A stretch of 9,571 nucleotides of DNA. It comes from CAIRNS01 sp049508565 (lineage in GTDB: Bacteria; Elusimicrobiota; Endomicrobiia; Endomicrobiales; CAIRNS01). The stretch covers positions 1-9,571 of the forward strand of contig JBELAT010000130.1 of NCBI GenBank assembly GCA_049508565.1. Direction: 5' to 3'. The number at the start of each line of letters is the position of its first letter. Positions within the stretch are counted from its first letter, which is position 1. Positions 1 through 5,374 of this stretch are shown piece by piece. The translations under genes and the position numbers were made by a program. The notes below the pieces were generated by a model, which had not been told where the DNA came from, ran no database searches, and worked only from the letters and a program-made list of their open reading frames with translations.

Positions 1-212
1 AGGTTATTGAGCGTAACTTATGGGAGAATAGCCCCTTTTCTTTTGTTTGTCAACTTTTAAAAGAAAAAAAGAAGCAAAAAAAGAAAAACTACAACTTCTA
101 CACTTTATTGTACAATACCACACGTACCTTTATAGTGCATACTTGTTATATAATAGTATATCATGTAAAAAGCATCTAACAAGGCATGTTGATGAAAAGG
201 CGGTTATACGAA
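1..212. other. AT-rich leader region, no supported gene
   Basis: I find no gene here. Bases 31-96 are strongly strand-asymmetric: a pyrimidine-rich run (31-50) is followed by a purine-rich run (59-88), centred on the 10-base palindrome CTTTTAAAAG at 54-63. The two runs can pair imperfectly and may be the transcription end of a gene lying left of the window. The first frame is open from base 1 to a TAA at 58-60 (ending ...PFLLFVNF), but this is too short to assign to a gene. Confidence 0.4.
144..154 (+). promoter_or_regulatory. possible extended -10 promoter element
   Basis: TG-T-TATATAAT at 144-154 fits an extended -10 hexamer (TATATA at 147-152, or TATAAT at 149-154) upstream of the flavoprotein remnant and the intact reductase. 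No good -35 hexamer lies 16-18 bases upstream, so the call rests on the -10 alone, and the surrounding DNA is AT-rich. Confidence 0.3.
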
Positions 213-310
213 ATGAATAAAAAAGTATTAGTGTTATCGGCTAGTCCGCTAAGAGGCGGCAAGCTATGAAAGAAGCTTGCGAATCGAGTAAATCAGTTAA
301 AAGGAGATAA
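213..310 (+). pseudogene. remnant of a flavodoxin-fold NADPH:FMN reductase (internal deletion)
   Basis: An ATG at 213 opens MNKKVLVLSASPLRGGKL and then a TGA at 267-269. This is the N-terminal beta strand plus the phosphate-binding loop (S-x-S-P-x-x-G-G) of NADPH-dependent FMN reductases and iron-sulfur flavoproteins. In another frame from 260 the DNA reads QAMKEACESSKSVKRR and stops at 308-310, which resembles the short C-terminal tail of such proteins (a ...KEAYEMGK-like end, from memory). The likely history is one large internal deletion that joined codon ~16 to the tail and changed frame. It sits directly before an intact gene of the same superfamily, so the two were probably tandem paralogues. 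The N-terminal identification is firmer than the tail. A chance micro-ORF is the alternative. Confidence 0.45.
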
Positions 311-312
311 CC

Positions 313-945
313 GTGAAAGTACTATTGGTAAATGGAAGTCCTCATGAAAAAGGGTGTACGTATACTGCCTTGGAAGAAGTAGCAAAGACGCTGGAGAAAG
401 AAAGGATTCAAACAGAAATATTCCATATCGGTTCCAAAGCATTGTCCGGATGCATAGCCTGTAGAAAGTGCCGGGAAATAGGACAATGCATATTTCCAGA
501 TAGAGTCAATGAATTTCTGGATAAAGCAAAGGATTATGACGGATTTATATTCGGTTCGCCGGTTCATTTTGCCGCTGCTGGCGGTGCTATAACATCATTT
601 ATGGATCGTTCCTTCTATGCCGATTTAAACTCCGAAAAACAAAGGTTTTACCTTAAGCCGGCGGCTGCCGTGGTTTCAGCCAGAAGGGCCGGAACAACAG
701 CAACATTTGACCAGCTTAACAAGTATTTTACGATCATGGAAATGCCTGTTATCTCATCGAGATACTGGAACATGGTGCACGGCGCCACGCCGGAGGATGT
801 AAAGAAAGATCTGGAAGGATTGCAGACCATGCGCATACTGGGAAGAAATATGGCCTGGTTCTTAAAATGCAAAGAGGCCGGCATCAAAGCCGGAGTTCCG
901 CTCCCTTTACGCGAAGAAATCGTATTTACCAACTTTGTCCGGTAA
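313..945 (+). CDS. NADPH-dependent FMN reductase / ISF-like flavodoxin-family protein
   Basis: Predicted cytoplasmic flavoprotein of 210 residues, near the usual length for the family. The start is GTG at 313, chosen because AAAGGAG (299-305) sits seven bases upstream and the N-terminus then begins with the fold's first strand, MKVLLVNGSP. Residues 8-17 (GSPHEKGCTY) form the FMN phosphate loop. Residues 47-59 carry C-x2-C-x2-C-x5-C, matching the compact cysteine motif of iron-sulfur flavoproteins that can hold a 4Fe-4S cluster. Residues 81-101 (GSPVHFAAAGGAITSFMDR...) are the conserved flavin-side loop of COG0655-type proteins. Members transfer electrons from NAD(P)H or ferredoxin to flavin or small acceptors; the true substrate cannot be read from sequence. 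The next open reading start, of the SDR pseudogene, is 45 bases downstream, so they were probably co-transcribed. Cluster occupancy is inference. Confidence 0.88.
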   Translation: MKVLLVNGSPHEKGCTYTALEEVAKTLEKERIQTEIFHIGSKALSGCIACRKCREIGQCIFPDRVNEFLDKAKDYDGFIFGSPVHFAAAGGAITSFMDRSFYADLNSEKQRFYLKPAAAVVSARRAGTTATFDQLNKYFTIMEMPVISSRYWNMVHGATPEDVKKDLEGLQTMRILGRNMAWFLKCKEAGIKAGVPLPLREEIVFTNFVR

Positions 946-990
946 GAAGCATGTAATGAAGCAAGTAACTGATGTTAGGAGGACACATTA

Positions 991-1738
991 ATGGAAAAAT
1001 GCAAAATTAGAAATATAAAAAATATAATCGTCGTAATAGTGGTCGGATCTATTGGACAGGTGATAGCGTGACGAGTTAATGTAAGAAAGCATGTATTGCT
1101 TGCTGATTTGCGTCAAGACCATGCAGATACTGCTGCAAAAGCTTTGAGAGATGCCGGTTTCATGGTGAGTACTGCGCAAGTTGATGTATCATCGCTTCCG
1201 TTCAAGCTCTGCTTAAGGCCGCCACCGCTTTTGGCGAGATAAAAGGTGTTTCCATGCTGCCGGTGTTTCGCCTAGCCAGGCGTTGCCTGAGACGATCCTG
1301 AAGGTCGATCTTTACGGAACAGCTTTTGTGCTGGAGGAGTTCGGCCATGTTATCGCTTGCGGAGGCAGGCTCCGGTGTTGTTGTTTCGTCACTATGTACC
1401 GCCTGACGCCGCTCACTGCCGAACAGAATGCGTTCCTTGCAACGACGCCGGTTGAAGAACTACTTAATCTCCCGACGCTTCAGCTCGATCAGGTGAAGGT
1501 CTCGCTTCATGCGTATCAGCTTTCAAAGAGCGGAAACGCACTCAGGGTAATGGCAGAGGCAGTTCATTGGGGGAAGCGCGGTGCTCGGGTAAATGCCATT
1601 AGCCCTGGTATCATCATAACTCCGCCGGCGAATGATGAATTAAATGGCCCCCGAGTTGTGGGCTACCGACGCGAATTCAAAAACCATAGAAGACTGTATT
1701 TTAATGGCAATTTAACGACAATTTATGGGAAATACTGA
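991..1738 (+). pseudogene. short-chain dehydrogenase/reductase (SDR), degraded
   Basis: A start ATG at 991 with AGGAGGA at 977-983 opens a Rossmann N-terminus (NIIVVIVVGSIGQVIA). The frame then hits TGA at 1069-1071, where the family has an Arg (CGA to TGA fits). Reading continues in the same frame (RVNVRKHVLLADLRQ) to about 1200, shifts there (VQALLKAATAFGEIKGV), and shifts again near 1250 (HAAGVSPSQALPETILKVDLYG). A pair of compensating shifts lies within about 1361-1395. The last frame keeps the catalytic Y-x3-K (YQLSK, with Tyr at 1514) and NAISPGIIITP. Similarity ends at GYRR (1672); about 60 C-terminal residues are replaced by unrelated sequence ending at TGA 1736-1738. The glycine motif is also damaged (GAGSIG expected, VVGSIG seen). 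The 151-codon stretch from TTG 1283 could be annotated as a gene but lacks the whole N-terminal NAD-binding half. Confidence 0.85.
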
Positions 1739-1826
1739 TATTCATTGCTATGATATTGTTAGTCGTGCTTGTCGTAAAACTTAATACTTGCACATTATCC
1801 GTTAATATGTTAANNNNNNNNNNNCC
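1739..1826. other. assembly gap (11 N at 1814-1824) and flanks
   Basis: Eleven undetermined bases occupy 1814-1824. On the left is AT-rich sequence with no recognisable gene; on the right higB is already in progress. About 18 codons of higB (~54 nt) are missing, yet no HigB-like start is visible left of the gap. The gap length is therefore probably understated, or two contigs were joined here. Confidence 0.85.
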
Positions 1827-2054
1827 GCTCGGCAAATTTCACCGTCAATTTGGAACATAGCTTGTCGTAAGCTTGACATGTTGAATGCGGCACATGACAT
1901 GCGGGACTTAATGTCCCCACCAGAAAACAAACTGGAGAAGCTTAAAGGCGATCTTTCCGATTTTTATAGCATAAGAATTAATGATCAATTCCGGATTATT
2001 TTCAAATGGTTACGAGGTAATGTTGAGGCAGTACAAATAAAAGATTATCATTAG
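1827..2054 (+). CDS. HigB-family toxin, 5'-truncated at the assembly gap
   Basis: RelE/HigB-type mRNA interferase, the toxin of a type II toxin-antitoxin pair that cleaves mRNA at the ribosome. The frame that ends at TAG 2052-2054 gives 75 residues. They include IACRKLDMLNAAHDMRDL, LEKLKGDLSDFYSIRIND and QFRIIFKW, and end in ...VQIKDYH. This is the conserved C-terminal three-quarters of HigB, including the basic IRINDQ-R strand and the terminal D-Y-H. Full-length members have about 92 residues, so roughly 18 N-terminal residues are missing at the N gap, not through an internal stop. The stop codon overlaps the higA ribosome-binding site (AGGAGG at 2053-2058), which indicates translational coupling and the usual toxin-first higBA order. 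Whether the gene is whole in the organism cannot be decided from this assembly. Confidence 0.85.
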   Translation, partial: ARQISPSIWNIACRKLDMLNAAHDMRDLMSPPENKLEKLKGDLSDFYSIRINDQFRIIFKWLRGNVEAVQIKDYH

Positions 2055-2065
2055 GAGGCAATAAC

Positions 2066-2335
2066 ATGATTCCCAAGAATAGAATACCTACTCATCCCGG
2101 AGAAATATTATTGCACGAGTTTCTCGAAGCCAAGGGGATGAGCCAGGTTGAATTAGCCAGAAAAATGAACGTGCCGGTCCAGAGGGTCAACACGCTCATA
2201 AATGGAAAGCGCGATATGACTGCAGAGACCGCAGTACTTCTGAGCCATGCGCTGAACTCAACCCCTGAGTTTTGGATGAATTTGCAGGTTGCAAGAGATC
2301 TCTATATGGCTGAGAAGCACATCAAAGCGGCTTAA
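2066..2335 (+). CDS. higA: HigA-family antitoxin (XRE-type HTH)
   Basis: DNA-binding antitoxin of 89 residues that neutralises HigB by binding it and normally represses the higBA promoter. The start ATG 2066 has AGGAGG at 2053-2058 with 7-base spacing. Residues 4-18 (KNRIPTHPGEILLHE) are the HigA signature. A helix-turn-helix follows at about residues 25-57 (MSQVELARKMNVPVQRVNTLINGKR). The final part (AETAVLLSHALNSTPEFWMNLQ, residues 52-74) is the typical HigA helix with the F-W-x-N-L-Q motif. Length and all motifs are intact. It is preceded at 11 bases by the truncated higB, so the pair forms one operon. If higB is really broken in the genome, this would be an orphan antitoxin. Confidence 0.95.
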   Translation: MIPKNRIPTHPGEILLHEFLEAKGMSQVELARKMNVPVQRVNTLINGKRDMTAETAVLLSHALNSTPEFWMNLQVARDLYMAEKHIKAA

Positions 2336-2344
2336 ACCCATCCA

Positions 2345-2374
2345 GTCTCGACTCTCAACGGAGTCGGGTTAGAC
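2345..2374 (+). terminator. hairpin just after higA
   Basis: CGACTC (2349-2354) and GAGTCG (2361-2366) form a perfect 6-bp stem with a 6-base loop. It is extended by GTCT (2345-2348) pairing with AGAC (2371-2374) across a 4-base bulge. It begins 10 bases after the higA stop. There is no T-run behind it, so it is a 3'-end stabilising or weak termination structure and not a classical intrinsic terminator. Confidence 0.4.
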
Positions 2375-2440
2375 ATAAAATGCTTCTGGTCCAGAGCTAA
2401 TGCAGTAATTGATTTGATTGAAAATCAATATAAAGATAAA

Positions 2441-2830
2441 AAGCTCTGAAATTATGAGTTCGAATCCATTTCAGCCAGCCAGAACATCAAGCTACAAATC
2501 CCCTAGAGAGAATTTCAGAGCTTCAGGCAGCGGCAACATTGCTTGAAGCTTTTTTTATCAACGACAAAACTAAACATTCTGTGAAAAGCCGCTTAATCCG
2601 CATCTCTCTGTTACCAGAGAAACAAAAAACCCGCCCAATCTGTCAACATATCGCCAAATAACATCTCAAACTCTCTAAATTCAAGTATTGTACTTTTTGA
2701 GAATTTCAGTGTCTTTCTGATGATATTGTCGAAAATATTGGCCTATTCCCCGATTTCTGAACCAAAAATAGTCGAATAGGTGCAAATGGCAATATTTCTC
2801 TCTCATTCTAAAGAGAGAATTTCTGGTAAT
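2441..2830 (+). repeat. intergenic repeat element, copy A (structured)
   Basis: This copy shares ordered exact words with copy B at 4918-5245: GAGAGAATTTCAG (2506-2518), TCTCAAACTCTC (2664-2675), TCTGAACCAAAAATA (2756-2770) and GCAATATT (2789-2796). It opens with a perfect 13-bp inverted repeat, AAGCTCTGAAATT (2441-2453) against AATTTCAGAGCTT (2511-2523), enclosing 57 nt. It closes with a hairpin, TTCTCTCT (2795-2802) against AGAGAGAA (2812-2819). GAGAATTTC recurs within it at 2508, 2699 and 2815. No credible ORF lies inside. It could be a structured RNA, a non-autonomous mobile element remnant, or diverged duplicated intergenic DNA. Nothing visible marks target-site duplications. Confidence 0.6.
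2519..2556 (+). terminator. strong intrinsic terminator
   Basis: AGCTTCAGGCA (2519-2529) pairs with TGCTTGAAGCT (2540-2550), an 11-bp stem with one G-T pair and a 10-base loop, followed at once by six T's (2551-2556). It lies about 180 bases after the higA stop, so it may end the higBA transcript or a separate small RNA. Its 5' arm shares bases 2519-2523 with the right arm of the 13-bp inverted repeat 2441-2453/2511-2523, so the two folds compete. Confidence 0.8.
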
Positions 2831-3117
2831 ACGAAGTGATGTCCTTCCCGATATGAAAGGAATTGTTGAAAATAAGTGCTATTACGTAAGAATAATTCGT
2901 TGCTCAGCAAAACGTCAACACCATGTGTCTCACGTCATCAAAACTAGAAAACACAGTTCTTATCAACCCAAACGCTCAAGTCCAAAAAGGCAGTTCCTCA
3001 GGGTTTCAGACTATTACAATAGATCGTTTGTTTGTATAAAATCATATGTGTAGCCTTTCACCGCGGGAACAGAATTAACTTGTTTTACCAAAGCGGTCCT
3101 AAAGGCAGGGAGGATAT
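2831..3117. other. non-coding stretch before the NmrA-like gene
   Basis: No supported gene. A 66-codon ORF at 2853-3053 lacks a ribosome-binding site and resembles nothing I recognise. ATCGTTTGTTTGTATAAA at 3023-3040 gives a possible -10 (TATAAA, 3035-3040), but the best upstream -35 candidate (TTACAA, 3014-3019) is only 15 bases away, so I do not call a promoter. The related string ATCGTTTGCTTGT at 5275-5287 follows repeat copy B. Confidence 0.4.
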
Positions 3118-3999
3118 ATGAGTAACAAAATTTTAGTTTTGGGAGCCACAGGCAACATTGGTAGCGTCATAGTCGAGAATCTACAGAGAAAGAAGGCAGA
3201 TTTTATCGCGGGTGTGCCATCCTCAGAAATGAAAAAACTAAAAAATGATGTCAAGGGTGTGGAAGTCGATTTCTCCGACGCTTCTTCCCTTGAGCGGGCA
3301 CTCAAGGGCATAGACAGCCTGTTTATGTTGGTCCCCTTTATGGAGCCAATACAGAACTGGGGAAAAAACATAATCGATGCGGCTAAGAAGATGAACGTGA
3401 AATTCGTTCTGCGATCGTCTCTTATGGACTCAAGCCCCGACTCGAAATATGCTATTTACCAGATTCACGGCAAGATAGACCAGATGCTGCGCGATAGTCG
3501 CATACCATGCTGCATCGTTCACCCAAATGCATTCATGCAGAATTTCGTACAGTTCTATGGCCAGTCAATAACCGAAAAAGACGAATTCTATTTCCCTGAC
3601 AAAGACTTACAGTTCAGCTGGGTAGACGTACGCGATATAGCAGCTGTTGACACGGAGATACTGCTCAACCCTTCGGTACATCAAAATAAGGATTACACAG
3701 TCACGGGGTCGGAAGCCCTTACGTTCAGTCGTATCGCCACGATCCTGTCAAAGGTGACGGGCCGGAGCATACGTTTCGTTGAGGTAAGCAATGATCAGTA
3801 TATAGCCGCAATGCGCTCGATGGGCGCTCCCGAATGGAGCATTGGAATGACAATGAGCCTTTGGGAATACGCAAAAACAGGCAAAGGGGCGGAAGTGTCG
3901 AACACGGTTTTCTCCTTAACCGGCCGCAATCCCATTACCTTCGAGCAATTTGTCAGAGATTATGCCAAAAACTGGGGGAAAGTCCTTGTCACGGCTTAG
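3118..3999 (+). CDS. NmrA-like / atypical SDR NAD(P)-binding protein
   Basis: Predicted cytoplasmic Rossmann-fold protein of 293 residues, a usual length for NmrA and NAD(P)H:quinone-oxidoreductase-like atypical SDRs. Start ATG 3118 has AGGGAGG at 3107-3113. Residues 5-15 (ILVLGATGNIG) are the dinucleotide-binding G-x-x-G-x-x-G loop. VEVDFSD (48-54) is the strand that contacts the adenine. RSSLMDSSP (99-107), HGKIDQMLRDSRIPCCIVHPNAFMQNF (117-143) and WVDVRDIAAV are the conserved NmrA-type core; the SDR Tyr-x3-Lys is not evident, as usual in this subgroup. Such proteins act as redox sensors or reduce quinones or azo compounds; substrate cannot be assigned. It stands alone, with 780 non-coding bases before it and 300 behind it, so it is probably monocistronic. 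The family call is firm, the function open. Confidence 0.88.
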   Translation: MSNKILVLGATGNIGSVIVENLQRKKADFIAGVPSSEMKKLKNDVKGVEVDFSDASSLERALKGIDSLFMLVPFMEPIQNWGKNIIDAAKKMNVKFVLRSSLMDSSPDSKYAIYQIHGKIDQMLRDSRIPCCIVHPNAFMQNFVQFYGQSITEKDEFYFPDKDLQFSWVDVRDIAAVDTEILLNPSVHQNKDYTVTGSEALTFSRIATILSKVTGRSIRFVEVSNDQYIAAMRSMGAPEWSIGMTMSLWEYAKTGKGAEVSNTVFSLTGRNPITFEQFVRDYAKNWGKVLVTA

Positions 4000-4010
4000 T
4001 TTATGATCTA

Positions 4011-4033
4011 ATGACGCATTGATATGATGCATT
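4011..4033. repeat. short tandem direct repeat after the NmrA-like gene
   Basis: ATGACGCATT (4011-4020) and ATGATGCATT (4024-4033) differ at one base and lie 13 bases apart. The spacing is near one helical turn, so a protein-binding site is possible, but there is no other support. Confidence 0.25.
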
Positions 4034-4056
4034 CGGTATAAGTGTTTGATATGTGC

Positions 4057-4079
4057 GGAAGAAAATTATAGAATCTTCC
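4057..4079. promoter_or_regulatory. inverted repeat in the 300-base gap before 4299
   Basis: GGAAGA (4057-4062) pairs with TCTTCC (4074-4079) around an AT-rich 11-base loop. No T-run follows on the + strand. It could be a weak 3' structure for the NmrA-like gene or an operator for the downstream membrane-protein gene. Nearby TTGATA (4046-4051) and TATAGA (4067-4072) resemble promoter hexamers but are only 15 bases apart. Confidence 0.25.
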
Positions 4080-4206
4080 AATATGGTAACTAGAACCATG
4101 TCGAACACGATATGGAGATATTAAGTTTAGCATCTGTGTAATTAGAGTCATTATCACCGTCATGCTTGCAAACTGTTTTGAGTTGTCTATAGGCGGTGTG
4201 ACTAGG

Positions 4207-4302
4207 TTGAAAATTATACAAATGTTTTTCGCCGTATTTCTTTTGTGGAATGCTGCTGATGTTTACAACGGTACATATTTACCGATGGATATAAAGGCTT
4301 GA
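4207..4302 (+). CDS. possible 31-residue hydrophobic leader peptide overlapping the next gene
   Basis: A TTG start at 4207 opens a 31-codon frame beginning (M)KIIQMFFAVFLLWNAADV and ending ...PMDIKA, with stop TGA at 4300-4302. AGGCGG at 4191-4196 lies 10 bases upstream, somewhat long for a ribosome-binding site. The sequence has a charged N-terminus and a hydrophobic core like a signal peptide. The stop overlaps the proposed TTG start of the next gene by two bases (TTGA), so translational coupling is possible, and the downstream gene has no good ribosome-binding site of its own. It could instead be the surviving signal-peptide end of a decayed secreted-protein gene. I do not recognise it. 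Confidence 0.3.
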   Translation: MKIIQMFFAVFLLWNAADVYNGTYLPMDIKA

Positions 4303-4904
4303 TAAATACCAAATCAACTATTACAGTGATGGTCATCCTACTATGGATGTCGGCAGTTGTGTTTGCTGATACTACAGCTGAGACGAAACTTAGCCTTTCA
4401 ATTGATCCCTTCGTTCAGCAGAACTTTGCTGTCAGCTGGTGGAATGATGCGAGAACATTTATGCGACGGTTCTTGCTGAGTCCCAATCTCAACCAGGTAA
4501 ATTCCATTCAAACCTTTGCCAGCGGTGCTTATAACGAAAGTTCCGAAGGCGGTCTGATAGCTTTGACCGCGGAATATGACTGGTCCATAAAACGCTGGAA
4601 ACTGAAGTCAATGCCGAATTTTTATGTGTACGTTGGAACAGGCATTTTGCTTTCAGGGGGATACTACGATCAAAATGGTCAGAACGGATCACGTTCTGTG
4701 GGTACGGGATTTGCGGTCCCTGTTGGCCTGGAGTGGTTTGCAATAAGGAATTTTCCGGACTTGAGTTTTGTTGTTGAAGTGCGTCCGAACGTAACCGTAT
4801 CATATTTGTGGGGCAACAATCCTCAAACGGGCAGCACTTTGTCGGGTAATTACGAGTTTAACTCGAGCATCGTTCCGCAGCTGTTTGTCAGTTATTATTT
4901 CTGA
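4299..4904 (+). CDS. small outer-membrane beta-barrel-like protein, family unrecognised
   Basis: This 201-residue protein matches no family I can name. Residues 1-23 (MINTKSTITVMVILLWMSAV + VFA) form a signal peptide, with likely cleavage before DTTAETK. The mature part alternates hydrophobic and polar residues in strand-like blocks, such as KLSLSIDPF, GGLIALTAEYDWS, NFYVYVGTGILLSGGYY, TGFAVPVGLEWF, LSFVVEVRPNVTVSYLW and the last strand SIVPQLFVSYYF. Aromatic residues are frequent near strand ends, and the terminal Phe is the signal used by the BAM machinery. Together these suggest a roughly eight-strand barrel in the outer membrane. The TTG start at 4299 has only AAAGG one or two bases upstream, so translation may depend on coupling to the 31-codon frame before it, or start at ATG 4329, which would leave a shorter signal peptide. 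Repeat copy B begins 13 bases after its stop. Confidence 0.7.
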   Translation: MINTKSTITVMVILLWMSAVVFADTTAETKLSLSIDPFVQQNFAVSWWNDARTFMRRFLLSPNLNQVNSIQTFASGAYNESSEGGLIALTAEYDWSIKRWKLKSMPNFYVYVGTGILLSGGYYDQNGQNGSRSVGTGFAVPVGLEWFAIRNFPDLSFVVEVRPNVTVSYLWGNNPQTGSTLSGNYEFNSSIVPQLFVSYYF

Positions 4905-4917
4905 AGGCATATATACT

Positions 4918-5245
4918 AAAGCCTGGAATTACAGCTCGGAGAGTCATTGCGCTCCAAGTTGATCACCGAGCGTTTAATCCAATTGAGAGAATTTCAGGCA
5001 TTTTCAAATGACAGAAGGTGTAATCATTTTTATTCTTGCTTGATCCAAAACCTCTATCGAACTGCCCTATTAACTCTAAAATAAAGTCTCAAACTCTCCC
5101 AATATTCGCGTTTTGAACTTCCATCAACTTAAAAAGTATTTCTATCAATATAATTGATGAGATCATCCTCTGAACCAAAAATACTGTGAACAACGCGGGC
5201 CTATGCAATATTCTCTGATCGCAAAAAAGAGATATTTTATGCTGC
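4918..5245 (+). repeat. intergenic repeat element, copy B (structured)
   Basis: It starts 13 bases after the membrane-protein stop. AAAGCCTGGAATT (4918-4930) pairs with AATTTCAGGCATT (4990-5002): 11 Watson-Crick pairs, one G-T and one mismatch, enclosing 59 nt. The arms differ from those of copy A yet still pair, which is what a selected structure would show. Shared words in the same order as copy A are GAGAGAATTTCAG (4985-4997), TCTCAAACTCTC (5087-5098), TCTGAACCAAAAATA (5169-5183) and GCAATATT (5205-5212). The last word enters a hairpin, AATAT(T)CTCT against AGAGATATT (5207-5216 with 5227-5235). Inside the first loop, GCTCGG (4934-4939) pairs with CCGAGC (4966-4971). Confidence 0.6.
5006..5035 (+). 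terminator. weak terminator-like hairpin in copy B
   Basis: AAATGA (5006-5011) pairs with TCATTT (5024-5029), followed by a T-rich tail to 5035. The stem is short and AT-rich, so intrinsic strength is low. Its position right behind the long-range stem matches that of the strong terminator in copy A, which is the main reason to list it. Confidence 0.3.
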
Positions 5246-5374
5246 GAAAAGTCAGTGAAAAGACGAAACAGGAAATCGTTTGCTTGTGATTTACGAGTTA
5301 CAATATAGGTGTGTTTTTATAAGAAACATTTCTCAAATTGTGGTGGCTCAATTTCAGTAGAGGAGTTATTTGTT

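Noticed and set aside
1069..1071. TGA read as a recoded codon (selenocysteine or pyrrolysine-like)
   Set aside because: The family has Arg here, the change is a single-base CGA to TGA, and the gene carries further frameshifts.
2364..2376. GTTAGAC after higA as an integron attC core site
   Set aside because: GTTAGAC fits GTTRRRY, but there is no matching RYYYAAC partner at attC distance and no similar site after the other genes.
2454..2481. tRNA 3' end (TTCGAAT loop, CCA 15 bases later)
   Set aside because: Only 2 of 5 T-stem pairs form and no complementary acceptor strand or anticodon arm lies upstream; at most a chance match.
2441..2523. Short MITE defined by the 13-bp inverted repeat
   Set aside because: No target-site duplication flanks it and no transposase with such ends is visible; kept only as part of the repeat element.
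2853..3053. 66-codon + strand ORF
   Set aside because: No ribosome-binding site, low-complexity basic composition, no recognisable domain, and it lies in intergenic DNA behind repeat copy A.
5309..5374. Upstream GTG start for the CHAD gene
   Set aside because: No ribosome-binding site there, whereas ATG 5375 has AGAGGAG at 9 bases.
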